Below are positions 1-9,075 of a DNA stretch of 64,000 nt, one piece after another. Each line of letters starts with the position of its first letter. Within the stretch, counting starts at the first letter, position 1. The stretch covers positions 1 to 64,000 of the forward strand of contig JAIBDT010000008.1 in assembly GCA_024686085.1 (NCBI GenBank). Direction: 5' to 3'. Source of the DNA: Loktanella sp. GTDB taxonomy: Bacteria > Pseudomonadota > Alphaproteobacteria > Rhodobacterales > Rhodobacteraceae. The notes under the pieces are model-generated. The model was given only the letters and a program-made list of their open reading frames with translations, was not told where the DNA came from and ran no database searches. A program made the position numbers and the translations under genes.

Positions 1-926
1 TCGGCACTCGGCAAGACATAGCTGACACGCAAATTGCCCGGACCGTCAATGGGCCAATCCGCCGTGTCGGTCTTGGCCGGGCCACGGTGATCTGGGTCAG
101 CCGCCATTTCCGCGCCAATACTGGCAGGTTGCGGGTCCTGGATCGCAGGATTTGCCAAAAACGCAGCCATCGCATCGCGCAAACCCTCACCATCATTGGG
201 GTCTAGGTTGGCGTTGCCCAGCACAACAAAAGGACGATCCCTGCCCTTGGCAATCTCGATCTCCCACAGGCGCAGCTCGTCGCGGTTACGCAATCCATTG
301 CGATCCTCAGGGCCATCAAAAACGGGGGTGGTCGCAGACCACGCCATCAGATCAAAGGGCGGAGCGTCGGGCGGATTAATCGGCACGATCCAATGGGCGC
401 CATGCGACAACCGCTGCGCGGCTTGGGCGGTCTCGCTGGGAAACGGCTTGCCATTTAACACGGGCAGCACTGCGCCCTGCACATCGCGCCACAAAATCGC
501 AGACAGGTCCGTCACAGCGCCTGCGTCAATCGGCCAGCGGGACAAAACCGCCATGCCACCATCACCCGCAAAGCGGCCATAGCCTTGGGCGTCGCGGGCG
601 TCACCCAAATAGCCATTACCGTCCATATCAAGGCCAGTCGCCCACCCCGTATTGGGACGGGCGGCAAAGCGATACGGCAACGAAAGACCACGATCCGACA
701 GGATCAGGGCAAAGGCCTGCAACGCCAAAGCATCATAATCATAATCAAAATTGGTCAGCAGGATCAGATCAGGGGCGGTCTGCACAACCGCACCAACAAT
801 CGCATCAATCTGGGGGTCGGCACCCTTGCGCAAATCGCGCATCAGCACCCCGGGGCCGTCACGACTAAGAGGGGCAGCAAAGGTCGCAATGCGCAGCGTT
901 TCTGCACCCGCGACCCCAGCACTCAA
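1..926 (-). CDS. endonuclease/exonuclease/phosphatase-family protein (3' end outside window)
   Basis: The minus-strand frame is open from the window edge to about 926 and continues past position 1, so the C terminus is missing. It reads ETLRIATFAAPLSRDGPG near the N terminus, followed by DLILLTNFDYD, GNGYLGDARDAQGYGRF, GGMAVLSRWPI and VVLGNANLDPNDGEGL. These match the metal- and phosphate-binding blocks of the exonuclease III/DNase I-like phosphohydrolase fold, of the type often found as secreted proteins in Rhodobacteraceae. There is no in-frame ATG; I chose a TTG at 926, which lies 5 nt after the TAA stop of the upstream membrane-protein gene, so translation may be coupled. A hydrophobic stretch (WLAACIITLSAGVAGA) precedes that TTG in frame and looks like a signal peptide, so the true start may be a rarer codon further upstream. 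Substrate cannot be told. Confidence 0.6.
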   Translation of the reverse strand, partial: MSAGVAGAETLRIATFAAPLSRDGPGVLMRDLRKGADPQIDAIVGAVVQTAPDLILLTNFDYDYDALALQAFALILSDRGLSLPYRFAARPNTGWATGLDMDGNGYLGDARDAQGYGRFAGDGGMAVLSRWPIDAGAVTDLSAILWRDVQGAVLPVLNGKPFPSETAQAAQRLSHGAHWIVPINPPDAPPFDLMAWSATTPVFDGPEDRNGLRNRDELRLWEIEIAKGRDRPFVVLGNANLDPNDGEGLRDAMAAFLANPAIQDPQPASIGAEMAADPDHRGPAKTDTADWPIDGPGNLRVSYVLPSA

Positions 927-931
927 AGTGA

Positions 932-1870
932 TTATGCAGGCAGCAAGCCATCGGCAGCAGCTTTGGCATAAGCGCGCTTGCGCTGCACATAGATCATCTG
1001 TGCGACGCGGCTTAATGCGACGCCACGCATCAACAAACTGGCTGGCAAAAACGCCCATGCGGTAACCGCCCAAATCAAGGTCTGCGGATCATCCAGTGGA
1101 ATTGGCCCAATGAAACGGGTCATCAACTGCACAATCGCTGGGACAATGAATGGTAAAAGAAACCCTAAGATAAGGTTAATTTGGCTGTCGCGGTTCAAAC
1201 GGGCGACCACGTCACCACCCGCAGTCGGGTCAAACGTCGGCAAGTTCACCCAGACGTTAAAAGCGCCGGTCTGGCGCGGCCAACCACGCAAGCGCAGCAA
1301 GATCACAAAAATACCCAAAGACATCAACGAAATCAAATAGCTCAGACCGGCCGCAGTGCGGGCGCGCTCTAGTTCGGCAATCGACATATCCGCGGGCATC
1401 ACCAACAATAGCAGGCGGACAGGCGAATATGGGAAGTCAATCGAGACGCCGATACGCTCACCCGCAGCTTGCAGGAACATGGTGATTGTGGACGCTTGGT
1501 TGGTCTCACGGAAAATAATGGAAAGGGTCATCACCGTCATCAAGAGCGCACCAAAGCGCAGACGGTTAAATGGCGGGGCAGAGCGGAATTCAACAAGACT
1601 GGGGCTACTGGCGCTATATTCGACAATCGTGAAACCAGCGGCAAATATTGCGACAAGCGTCACAATCTGCGACGCGTCAACACTCGACAACGGCAGCATG
1701 ACCGATGGCGTGACCAACATCAGCACGACAAGTATCGCGCGCAAAATTGCACCTGGCAGACGTGAATACACTGCGTTACTACCCTCATTCCGGCTGGATA
1801 CGATACGATGCCGCGTCCTTATTCCGTTTTGATCCTGCGCGATTGCGTCAGGTTGCCTCATTCTTGCCAT
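932..1870 (-). CDS. hypothetical multi-pass inner-membrane protein
   Basis: A 312-residue protein from the ATG at 1870, which has a TTAGG-type ribosome site just upstream; the frame is open to 2005 but the extra residues are polar and unlikely. About six hydrophobic segments are visible, for example AILRAILVVLMLVTPSVM near residue 40, TLVAIFAAGFTIVEY, FGALLMTVMTLSIIF, LSYLISLMSLGIFVILL, LILGFLLPFIVPAIVQLM and WAVTAWAFLPASLLM, with a basic C terminus (VQRKRAYAKAAADGLLPA). I do not recognise the family. It sits directly upstream of the exonuclease-type gene on the same strand, almost touching, so the two are probably co-transcribed. Confidence 0.55.
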   Translation of the reverse strand: MARMRQPDAIAQDQNGIRTRHRIVSSRNEGSNAVYSRLPGAILRAILVVLMLVTPSVMLPLSSVDASQIVTLVAIFAAGFTIVEYSASSPSLVEFRSAPPFNRLRFGALLMTVMTLSIIFRETNQASTITMFLQAAGERIGVSIDFPYSPVRLLLLVMPADMSIAELERARTAAGLSYLISLMSLGIFVILLRLRGWPRQTGAFNVWVNLPTFDPTAGGDVVARLNRDSQINLILGFLLPFIVPAIVQLMTRFIGPIPLDDPQTLIWAVTAWAFLPASLLMRGVALSRVAQMIYVQRKRAYAKAAADGLLPA

Positions 1871-2101
1871 AGTTCTGCCTAACTTCAGTTCACCCTTCAA
1901 GCCATTGATAGACAAGACTAAAAAACTGGGGCGGTTTTGGGGCGAAGGTGGTGCGAGATTGCAACCATTTAAAAGCGGCGACATGGCTATGCTGCGGTCA
2001 AACACAATATCTAGTGGAAACAGGCCGCTAGCCCCCTATCCCACGTAAATCATTGATTAACCATGATGTCAGTATGAGCACATTCGCAGATCAGGCGCGG
2101 C

Positions 2102-2890
2102 CTAGCGCCACAACCTCTTGATTCTGCCGATCAGGCTGGGCGGTTGCACAATTGGGCGCCTGTCCACCTCAGGAACACGCGGGAGGTCCGCAATTAAGGC
2201 ACGCGACGCAGGCGCGTCTGTGTCGTCAATCACAGCGCGATAGCCGGCGACGATATCAAACAGCGGGCCCTCGGAAGGCATCTGCGCGCCATCCTTCAAG
2301 TAATCCGCCTTGATCGCAGCAATGGCATCGCACCCCCTGCCCTCGGCAATCAACGCGGCACAATACAACGCGGCCCAACGACTAGCCTTGGGATGCGCCA
2401 CCACAACCTGCGAAAACGGCGCGTCTGCCACCGCAGCACGGGCCTCATCTGCCAGATCATTGATCGCAGCAACGACCGCACCGGCGGCCTCATGCGGATC
2501 ACTAAACCCTGCCCTCAACTCACGGGCACCAATCGGCAGCGCAGGCACTTTCCACGCCGCGTTTGACCGAAACGACGGCGGCTTGGACAGGTTGCCATGC
2601 AGCCCCTTGGCGCGCCAGTTGATCGGATCAACAGACATCGGCTTGATACCCATCTCGACCTTCAAGATGTTCACCATTCCATCAGAGGTCGTGCCTCCGG
2701 TGACAAAAGCAGTCAGATACCAATCCTCCTCCACGCGAAACACCCAAGCCGAATTGCGCTTCCAGCCCGTGCCTTTGATATGGGCGTTGATCGCCTTCAA
2801 CGTTTCTTTCTTGAACCGCTGACCGCATTGCTGACGCTGGAAAAGGGTCATGGCCTCAGTGGGAATAATCGGAAGCGGGGCTTTCATCAT
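2102..2890 (-). CDS. conserved hypothetical protein, 262 aa
   Basis: Start is the first of two adjacent ATG codons at 2890, with AAGGTG about 5 nt upstream. The N-terminal half reads as a compact domain (TLKAINAHIKGTGWKRNSAWVF, then EEDWYLTAFVTGG), the middle is alanine-rich and helical (AGAVVAAINDLADEARAAVAD), and the tail is a basic PSLIGRIKRLWR. No signal peptide, membrane segment or recognised catalytic motif is visible. It lies just downstream of the leuD terminator on the same strand, so it probably has its own weak promoter or is reached by read-through. Function unknown. Confidence 0.5.
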   Translation of the reverse strand: MMKAPLPIIPTEAMTLFQRQQCGQRFKKETLKAINAHIKGTGWKRNSAWVFRVEEDWYLTAFVTGGTTSDGMVNILKVEMGIKPMSVDPINWRAKGLHGNLSKPPSFRSNAAWKVPALPIGARELRAGFSDPHEAAGAVVAAINDLADEARAAVADAPFSQVVVAHPKASRWAALYCAALIAEGRGCDAIAAIKADYLKDGAQMPSEGPLFDIVAGYRAVIDDTDAPASRALIADLPRVPEVDRRPIVQPPSLIGRIKRLWR

Positions 2891-2899
2891 GGGGACACC

Positions 2900-2935
2900 T
2901 TAAACAAAAACACCCGTAGCGGACTACGGGTGTTC
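2900..2935 (-). terminator. Rho-independent terminator of the leu operon
   Basis: An 11-bp perfect stem (2909-2919 with 2924-2934; arm CACCCGTAG, loop of 4) is followed on the minus strand by TTTTTGTTT. It lies about 20 bp after the leuD stop, in the right orientation for the leuC-leuD transcript. Confidence 0.85.
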
Positions 2936-2956
2936 TCAAAATCATGGCACTTGGAA

Positions 2957-3562
2957 TTAGACCCAAGGACGCGACGTTGCGGCGGCGGCTTCAAAGGCGT
3001 CAATCGAGGCGGCCTTCTCCATCGTCAAACCAATGTCATCGAGACCGTTCATCAAGCAATGCTTCTTGAACGGGTCTACGTCGAAGGTGAACACTTCGCC
3101 ATCAGACGACGTGATTGTCTGCGCTTCCAGATCAACTTCGATACGGGCATTCGCACCCTTCTCGGCGTCCTTCATCAACACATCGACCTGCTCTTGTGGC
3201 AATGCGATCGGCAAGATGCCGTTCTTAAAGCAGTTGTTGTAAAAGATGTCGGCATAAGACGGGGCAATCACACATGTGATGCCAAAATCCGCAATCGCCC
3301 AAGGGGCATGCTCGCGCGACGAGCCACAGCCAAAGTTATCGCCAGCCACCAAAATCTGCGCATCGCGATACGCAGGCTGGTTCAGCACAAAGCTTTCGAT
3401 CTCGTTGCGGTCGTCATCATAACGCATCTCGTCAAACAGGTTCACGCCCAAACCAGAGCGCTTGATTGTCTTCAAAAACTGCTTGGGAATGATCATATCA
3501 GTGTCGATATTGACCAAATCCAATGGGGCGGCAATGCCGCTAAGTTTAGTGAACTTTTCCAT
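2957..3562 (-). CDS. leuD: 3-isopropylmalate dehydratase small subunit
   Basis: LeuD, 201 residues, the usual family length. With LeuC it forms the isopropylmalate isomerase that interconverts 2- and 3-isopropylmalate in leucine synthesis, in the cytoplasm. The sequence has the N-terminal [15 protein letters not shown] and the swivel-domain substrate loop [17 protein letters not shown], plus [20 protein letters not shown], all typical of LeuD. The start overlaps the end of the upstream small Tat-signal gene by 17 bp, so translation is probably coupled. A strong terminator follows directly. The only oddity is the extra gene inserted between leuC and leuD. Confidence 0.97.
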   Translation of the reverse strand: MEKFTKLSGIAAPLDLVNIDTDMIIPKQFLKTIKRSGLGVNLFDEMRYDDDRNEIESFVLNQPAYRDAQILVAGDNFGCGSSREHAPWAIADFGITCVIAPSYADIFYNNCFKNGILPIALPQEQVDVLMKDAEKGANARIEVDLEAQTITSSDGEVFTFDVDPFKKHCLMNGLDDIGLTMEKAASIDAFEAAAATSRPWV

Positions 3563-4025
3563 GAAAGGTGTCCTCTTCTAACACGTCTTGCGGTGTCTCT
3601 TCCGCAAATTCCGTGTCGATTTCATCTAAAGGGGCCGCATCATCGGCCTCCAAATGGTCCAATGCGGATTTCGCCGCGTCCGTGATCTTTGTTGCCAGAC
3701 GTTTTGCCGACGGGTCATAGCTGCGCTGGATCGTGGGGTTTATCGCCCGCACAGCGCCGACCGCAGACTGGGCAATAGGTTGCACGATGCCACTTGCGGT
3801 CATCTCGCCCATCATTGCCTCGGCCTGCACCGCGCTGACACGCAGTTTCGCCATCAAATCGCCCGTCGACAGCGACGCCTTTGTGCGTGCGTGGAACACG
3901 GCAAGCCCATACATATAGCGGTTATAAACCACTGCCGCAGGGGCCGCCGCTGCACGCACAGGGATCATCGGGGCGACCGCAGCCGCACCCAACATCCCCA
4001 AAAAATTACGTCGCTTTAACGTCAT
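3546..4025 (-). CDS. small Tat-exported hypothetical protein between leuC and leuD
   Basis: A 159-residue protein with a twin-arginine type leader ([22 protein letters not shown]) and a predicted mature part starting near AAPAAVV. The mature region has a helical stretch reminiscent of a winged-helix-like fold ([27 protein letters not shown]) and an acidic tail ([22 protein letters not shown]). I do not recognise a named family. It starts 3 bp after leuC and overlaps the leuD start by 17 bp, so it is in the same transcript. The leader suggests a periplasmic location, which does not fit a role in the cytoplasmic isomerase; its presence there may be accidental or reflect an undescribed link. Confidence 0.8.
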   Translation of the reverse strand: MTLKRRNFLGMLGAAAVAPMIPVRAAAAPAAVVYNRYMYGLAVFHARTKASLSTGDLMAKLRVSAVQAEAMMGEMTASGIVQPIAQSAVGAVRAINPTIQRSYDPSAKRLATKITDAAKSALDHLEADDAAPLDEIDTEFAEETPQDVLEEDTFHGKVH

Positions 4026-4028
4026 GGC

Positions 4029-5435
4029 TTACATCAAATCCCGCACGTCCGTCAGGCGACCCGTGATTGCAGCAGCAGCCGCCATCGCAGGTGACATCAG
4101 GTGCGTGCGTCCGCCGCGACCCTGACGGCCCTCAAAGTTACGGTTGGATGTGGCCGCACAACGCTCGCCCGGCTTCAACTGATCTGGGTTCATCGCCAGA
4201 CACATCGAACAGCCAGCCAAACGCCACTCGAAACCGGCATCGATAAAGATTTGGGCAATGCCCTCTTCTTCGGCTTGGGCACGCACAAGACCAGAGCCCG
4301 GAACAACCATGGCACGCATTCCGTCCTTGATCTTCTTGCCCTTCAGCACGGCGGCAGCAGCGCGGAAATCCTCAATACGACCGTTTGTGCAAGAGCCGAT
4401 AAAGACCGTGTCGATCTCGATATCCGACAGCTTTTGACCTGCCTTCAGACCCATATACTCGATGGACCGCTGGGCAGCGCCCACTTTACCGCCCTTAAAG
4501 GACGCAGGATCAGGCACAACATCGGTGATCGGCAAAACGTCCTCGGGCGATGTGCCCCAAGTGACAAGCGGGGCAATATCTTCACCCTTGATGGTCAGAA
4601 CCTTGTCGAAATGCGCATCTTCGTCGGTGAACAATGTCTTCCAATAGGTCAGCGCGGCTTCCCACTCGGCACCTTTTGGCGCGTGGGGACGACCCATGCA
4701 GTAGTCATATGTTGTCTGGTCAGGCGCGATCAGACCAGCGCGCGCGCCACCTTCAATCGCCATGTTACAAACGGTCATACGACCTTCCATCGACATATCG
4801 CGGATCACTTGACCGCAATATTCAATCACATAACCCGTGCCGCCAGCCGTGCCCGTCAGGCCAATCACGGCCATGGTCACGTCCTTGGCCGTTACACCAG
4901 GGGACAGCTTACCCGTGATCTCGACCTTCATGTTTTTGGACTTCTGCTGGATCAGGGTCTGCGTGGCAAGAACATGCTCGACCTCGGATGTGCCGATGCC
5001 GTGAGCAAGCGATCCAAACGCACCGTGCGTTGCCGTGTGGCTGTCACCACAAACAACAGTCATACCGGGCAAGGTCCAACCTTGCTCTGGGCCAACAATA
5101 TGCACAACACCCTGACGGACGTCTGACACAGGGTAATAGTGCAGACCGAATTCCTTGGCATTGGTGTCCAAGGCCTCAACCTGAATGCGGCTATCCTCGG
5201 TCATGGTCGCGGCATTGGCACGATCCAGCGTCGTAGGGACGTTGTGATCAGGCACGGCAATTGTCTTTTCAGGGGCGCGCACTGTGCGGCCGGTCATGCG
5301 CAGACCTTCAAAGGCTTGCGGGCTTGTCACTTCGTGAACGAGGTGACGGTCGATATACAGCAAACAAGTGCCGTCTTCTGCTTCATGCGCAACATGCGCA
5401 TCCCAGATTTTATCATAGAGCGTTTTGGGGGACAT
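4029..5435 (-). CDS. leuC: 3-isopropylmalate dehydratase large subunit
   Basis: LeuC, 468 residues, normal length; the aconitase-type [4Fe-4S] subunit of isopropylmalate isomerase. Visible family blocks include [19 protein letters not shown] at the N terminus, [46 protein letters not shown] with the first cluster cysteine and [14 protein letters not shown] with the other two. The start ATG at 5435 is preceded by GGGAGAGGACC, a strong ribosome site. It is the first gene of leuC / Tat protein / leuD and is divergent from a MscS channel gene across about 240 bp. I see no leucine-rich leader peptide in that gap. Confidence 0.98.
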   Translation of the reverse strand: MSPKTLYDKIWDAHVAHEAEDGTCLLYIDRHLVHEVTSPQAFEGLRMTGRTVRAPEKTIAVPDHNVPTTLDRANAATMTEDSRIQVEALDTNAKEFGLHYYPVSDVRQGVVHIVGPEQGWTLPGMTVVCGDSHTATHGAFGSLAHGIGTSEVEHVLATQTLIQQKSKNMKVEITGKLSPGVTAKDVTMAVIGLTGTAGGTGYVIEYCGQVIRDMSMEGRMTVCNMAIEGGARAGLIAPDQTTYDYCMGRPHAPKGAEWEAALTYWKTLFTDEDAHFDKVLTIKGEDIAPLVTWGTSPEDVLPITDVVPDPASFKGGKVGAAQRSIEYMGLKAGQKLSDIEIDTVFIGSCTNGRIEDFRAAAAVLKGKKIKDGMRAMVVPGSGLVRAQAEEEGIAQIFIDAGFEWRLAGCSMCLAMNPDQLKPGERCAATSNRNFEGRQGRGGRTHLMSPAMAAAAAITGRLTDVRDLM

Positions 5436-5677
5436 GGTCCTCTCCCGTATATAGGTGTGTTGAATTCGTAGGCAGGCGAAAGGGGACGACCGTTAGCCGT
5501 TTGCAAGAATGGTGCAAGACGCACCAAAGAACCGCCAAGGCAGTCGTGCGCGATCATCCATATCAAAAACCTGTTTCATACCTGTGCAGATATAGATCAG
5601 AACTGAGTCTCGCAAGAGCGTTAGCTTGATAGCGGCTAATCTGCGTGCAACACTGGGTAAAAGCGAACAGGGCAATC
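5436..5677. other. divergent intergenic region leuC / mscS
   Basis: About 240 bp with no convincing gene. It must hold the promoters for leuC (leftward) and the MscS gene (rightward). A short frame on the minus strand starting near 5581 gives 28 residues without a run of leucine codons, so I do not call an attenuator peptide. I see no clear hairpin followed by a T-run. Confidence 0.5.
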
Positions 5678-7045
5678 ATGGCACAACACACCAGCGGCGG
5701 CGCAAACGGCAGCGAAATCATCCCAAGCGTGCCATTCACGCAACTGGTTGACGCAGGGCAGTCCTTGCTTGACCAAGCTGAAACACTGCTCATGACCCTG
5801 TTTCGGACGTGGAACCTTTATCAAGTGGCGATTGCGGTCGGGCTGTTTGCCATCGCACATATCCTGCGGATGGTCTTCGGGCCACGGGTGCGCGAATGGA
5901 TGGCAAGCCGCGAAAACTGGCCCAAATGGCGGATGCGGATACTGGTGGTCATCCACCAACGACTGCGGGCGATCTTTTACGTCGGACTGATCTGGGCGGC
6001 CTACGGGATCATGCGCGAGATCACATGGCCCAGCCGCAGCTACCTGCTTGGGATTATCGCAACACTGGCACTGGCATGGCTGCTGATCGTCTTTGTGACG
6101 CGGCTAATCAAAAGCCAGTTCCTGCGCAAAATGGTGCGCTGGGTGGCATGGACCTACGTAACACTCGACGTGCTGGGACTGCTTGGGGTGGCGACACGCT
6201 GGCTTGATAGCGCAGGGTTCAGCATCGGCGACTTCAGGTTCTCGCTTTTGTTAGTTGTACAGGCCTTTATTATCATCGGGGCGTTGGTCGCCATCGCAAG
6301 GTTCGCCACAACCACCACCGCCAGCAAAATCAGATCGAACGAAGACATCAGCCCGTCCATGCAAGTGCTGATCGTCAAAGCGCTGCAAATCGGGCTTTAC
6401 GGGGCCGCGTTCTTTGTGGGCGTCAAGGCGATCGGCATCGACCTGACGGGGCTTGCGGTGCTGTCAGGGGCGATTGGTGTGGGCCTTGGTTTTGGTCTGC
6501 AAAAAGTCGTGTCCAACCTCGTGTCAGGGGTCATCATCCTGCTCGACAAATCCATCAAGCCCGGCGACGTGATCAGCCTTGGGGAAACCTTCGGCTGGAT
6601 TAATTCCTTGGGCGCGCGCTACGTCTCGGTTGTCACACGCGACGGCAAAGAATACCTGATCCCGAACGAAGACCTGATCACAGGGCAAGTGGTAAACTGG
6701 TCGCACTCCAACGACTTTGTGCGGCTCGATATCTTCTTTGGCACGTCCTACGGCGACAACCCGCACGAGGTGCGCAAACTGGCAATCGCAGCGGCAGGCG
6801 GCGTTGATCGGGTGCTGTCAACACGACCAACCGTCTGCCACATCGTGGGGTTCGGCGACAGCTCTGTGGATTACATCCTGCGCTTCTGGATCAGCGACCC
6901 GACAGGCGGGCTGACCAACATTCGGGGCAACGTGTTCTTGGCGCTATGGGATACCTTTGCCGAGAACGGCATCTCGATCCCATTCCCGCAACGCGAGGTC
7001 AAAGTGCTGAACGGCGGCAAGCACGACCTCGGGGTGCCCGACTAG
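5678..7045 (+). CDS. MscS-family mechanosensitive ion channel
   Basis: A 455-residue inner-membrane channel that would open under hypo-osmotic stretch. The N-terminal part has several extra membrane helices (YQVAIAVGLFAIAHILRM, IFYVGLIWAAYGIM, GIIATLALAWLLIVFV, LLLVVQAFIIIGALVA), followed by the MscS core: a pore helix rich in Gly/Ala (LSGAIGVGLGFGLQKVVSNL) and the beta domain with KPGDVISLGETFGWINSLGARY and LIPNEDLITGQVVNWSHS. The chosen ATG at 5678 is preceded by an ACAGGG ribosome site; an upstream GTG at 5645 has none. Length and helix number fit the medium-sized MscS paralogues of alphaproteobacteria rather than minimal MscS. Confidence 0.9.
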   Translation: MAQHTSGGANGSEIIPSVPFTQLVDAGQSLLDQAETLLMTLFRTWNLYQVAIAVGLFAIAHILRMVFGPRVREWMASRENWPKWRMRILVVIHQRLRAIFYVGLIWAAYGIMREITWPSRSYLLGIIATLALAWLLIVFVTRLIKSQFLRKMVRWVAWTYVTLDVLGLLGVATRWLDSAGFSIGDFRFSLLLVVQAFIIIGALVAIARFATTTTASKIRSNEDISPSMQVLIVKALQIGLYGAAFFVGVKAIGIDLTGLAVLSGAIGVGLGFGLQKVVSNLVSGVIILLDKSIKPGDVISLGETFGWINSLGARYVSVVTRDGKEYLIPNEDLITGQVVNWSHSNDFVRLDIFFGTSYGDNPHEVRKLAIAAAGGVDRVLSTRPTVCHIVGFGDSSVDYILRFWISDPTGGLTNIRGNVFLALWDTFAENGISIPFPQREVKVLNGGKHDLGVPD

Positions 7046-7110
7046 CAACAGTCCCTTGTAGCGCGACCATTCAGACCTATCTCTAAAGTGAACATGAGAT
7101 AGGTGAAAAC

Positions 7111-7740
7111 ATGGCATCTGGTATCAAACAAGTCATCGCGGCAAGCCTCGGACTGGCCAGCACCAGTGCGGCCGCCGAAGGCAACTATAAAGGTTACGAG
7201 GCCCCACCCTACACCGTTGAGCAGCAAATCGGCACAGCCGAAATACGGCTCTACCAGCCGCATCTGATCGCCGAAGTCACCGTATCAGGTCCGCAAGATC
7301 AGGCGCTGCGGCGCGGATTTTCCGTGCTGGCGGGATACATCTTTGGGGGGAACACCTCTGCGGCATCTATCGACATGACCAGCCCCGTGGCACAGCGGCC
7401 CTCCGAGAAAATCGCGATGACAACGCCCGTCACACAATCCGGCGGCGGCGATAGCTGGACGGTCTCCTTCACCATGCCCACGCAATACACGCACGACACG
7501 CTACCAACACCAAAAACCGATCAGATCCGGTTTGTGGAAACCACCCCCCAGCGACAACTCGTTTTGCAATTCTCGGGACTTGCAGGCACAGCCAAACTAG
7601 ACAGCCGCGCAGCAGACCTGCGGACCATCGCAGACCAAGCAGGCGTGACCTTGGGCGCAGGGCCGTTCTACTACTTCTACGACGCACCCTTCACCCTGCC
7701 TTGGGCACGGCGCAACGAGGTCGCATTTAATGTGAATTAA
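7111..7740 (+). CDS. SOUL-family heme-binding protein
   Basis: A 209-residue protein of the SOUL/HBP family. Recognisable blocks are the N-terminal YKGYEAPPYTVEQQIGTAEIRLYQPHLIAEV, GFSVLAGYIFGGNTSA, and IDMTSPVAQ / KIAMTTPVTQ, which are hallmark SOUL repeats, and a C-terminal FYYFYDAPFTLPWARRNEVAF. The start is preceded by AGGTGAAAAC. A short hydrophobic N terminus (IKQVIAASLGLASTSAAAEG) looks like a signal peptide, so it is probably periplasmic. The bacterial role of these proteins is poorly defined; heme or tetrapyrrole binding is inferred from the family. It is alone on its strand and ends at a hairpin. Confidence 0.9.
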   Translation: MASGIKQVIAASLGLASTSAAAEGNYKGYEAPPYTVEQQIGTAEIRLYQPHLIAEVTVSGPQDQALRRGFSVLAGYIFGGNTSAASIDMTSPVAQRPSEKIAMTTPVTQSGGGDSWTVSFTMPTQYTHDTLPTPKTDQIRFVETTPQRQLVLQFSGLAGTAKLDSRAADLRTIADQAGVTLGAGPFYYFYDAPFTLPWARRNEVAFNVN

Positions 7741-7748
7741 GCCACGAC

Positions 7749-7784
7749 GCGGGGCCACTTTTCGGCAGCCCCGCAAGATTTTTA
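7749..7784 (+). terminator. terminator-like hairpin after the SOUL gene
   Basis: A GC-rich stem GCGGGGC (7749-7755) pairs with GCCCCGC (7768-7774), followed by AAGATTTTTAG. It lies 9 bp after the SOUL-gene stop and between two convergent genes. Confidence 0.6.
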
Positions 7785-9047
7785 GCCAAACATGTCCGCA
7801 GTAATACCCGCATACCAACCGACCGATTCCTCATAGGTCGCCTTGCGCAGGGCGTCGCTTTCGCCTGTGGACGATACAAAGCCATCAACCTTGGCAATCT
7901 TTTCCGCCGTCGCTTCATAGGTGGCACCGACCTTCACACCATTGTTGGTGTCGATCAGCGACCAGCAGGTGTTCGAAAACTTGGCAGGGAACACAGTCGA
8001 ACCCGTCAGCGCGCCGCGCACCGCATTGGCGCAAACTTTGGCCTGACTATTGGCCGAGAAACCCGATTTGGGCATATCGCCTTGGTGACTTGCATCGCCC
8101 AAGACATAAATATCGGCATCCATCTTGCTGCTCATGTCTGCGGCATTCACAGGCGCCCAGTTGCCCTCCGTCACACCCGCAATCTGCGCAATACGACCCG
8201 CCTTCATCGCAGGAATAACGTTGCAAACATCAACCTTGTTGACGTCACCATCAATCGAGATGGTCATCGCATCGGGATCAACTGACACATTGGCACCGCC
8301 AAAATCGGGACCCACACGTTCAATCATCCCGGCGTAATGGGTGTTCCACCCTTCCTCGAACAGACCCTGCTTCGAGAAACTCTCTTTCGGATCCGCAATC
8401 AAGATCTTGGCCGTCGGGTTTTCCTTTTTGAGCAAATGGGCGGCCATCGAAATCCGCTCGTATGGACCCGGCGGGCAGCGGAACGGATTGGGCGGAGCCA
8501 CCATCGCAAACGTGCCACCTTGGGGCATCGCCAAAATCTGGGCGCGCAAAAGCTCGGTCTGCGATCCGGCCTTATAGGCATGCGGCATGGCGTTCTGGGC
8601 ACTCAAATTCCAACCCTCAACCGCACCATCTACAAAGTCGATGCCGGGGCTGAGGATCAGCTTGTCATATGGGACAGACCCACCACCCGCCAGCGCCACC
8701 GCCTTTGCATCGCGGTCCACATCCACCGCCCAATCATGCACCACATTGATGCCCTCTGCGGCGAGATTACCGTAAGAATGGGCCAGCGATCCGATATCGC
8801 GGAAACCACCTAGATAAAGGTTCGAGAAAAAGCAGGTGTAATAGGCGCGGGTCGGTTCGATCAGCGTAACCGCGATCTGGCCCTTGCTGTCCTTGGCAAT
8901 ATAGCGGGCGACCGTCGCGCCACCGGGGCCACCACCCACAACAACCACATGCGGCACGCCATGTCCGGCAGCAAACGCCATCGGGGCCGCAAGGCTGGCA
9001 CCCGCCGCCGACGCCGTGCCCAAGAAACTACGTCTGTTCATCTTCAT
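7782..9047 (-). CDS. soxF: sulfide dehydrogenase flavoprotein subunit (SoxF/FccB type)
   Basis: A 421-residue FAD protein related to the flavoprotein of flavocytochrome c sulfide dehydrogenase, which oxidises sulfide in the periplasm and passes electrons to the cytochrome subunit. It has a Tat leader (NRRSFLGTASAAGASLAAPMAFA), a Rossmann motif (VVVVGGGPGGATVARYI), the conserved TCFFSNLYLGG block, PPNPFRCPPGPYERISM with one redox cysteine, YVLGDASHQGDMPKSGFSANSQAK, and a C-terminal cysteine in FSNTCWSLI. The ATG at 9047 has GGAGG upstream. The cytochrome gene lies 28 bp upstream on the same strand. No other sox gene is in the window, so this pair may act alone in sulfide oxidation or detoxification. 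Confidence 0.88.
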   Translation of the reverse strand: MKMNRRSFLGTASAAGASLAAPMAFAAGHGVPHVVVVGGGPGGATVARYIAKDSKGQIAVTLIEPTRAYYTCFFSNLYLGGFRDIGSLAHSYGNLAAEGINVVHDWAVDVDRDAKAVALAGGGSVPYDKLILSPGIDFVDGAVEGWNLSAQNAMPHAYKAGSQTELLRAQILAMPQGGTFAMVAPPNPFRCPPGPYERISMAAHLLKKENPTAKILIADPKESFSKQGLFEEGWNTHYAGMIERVGPDFGGANVSVDPDAMTISIDGDVNKVDVCNVIPAMKAGRIAQIAGVTEGNWAPVNAADMSSKMDADIYVLGDASHQGDMPKSGFSANSQAKVCANAVRGALTGSTVFPAKFSNTCWSLIDTNNGVKVGATYEATAEKIAKVDGFVSSTGESDALRKATYEESVGWYAGITADMFG

Positions 9048-9075
9048 CGTTACGTCCTCCCTAATATTCACCTTG

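Noticed and set aside
5436-5677. Possible leucine attenuator leader peptide upstream of leuC
   Set aside because: A short frame near 5581 has no leucine run, no good ribosome site, and no terminator hairpin follows it.
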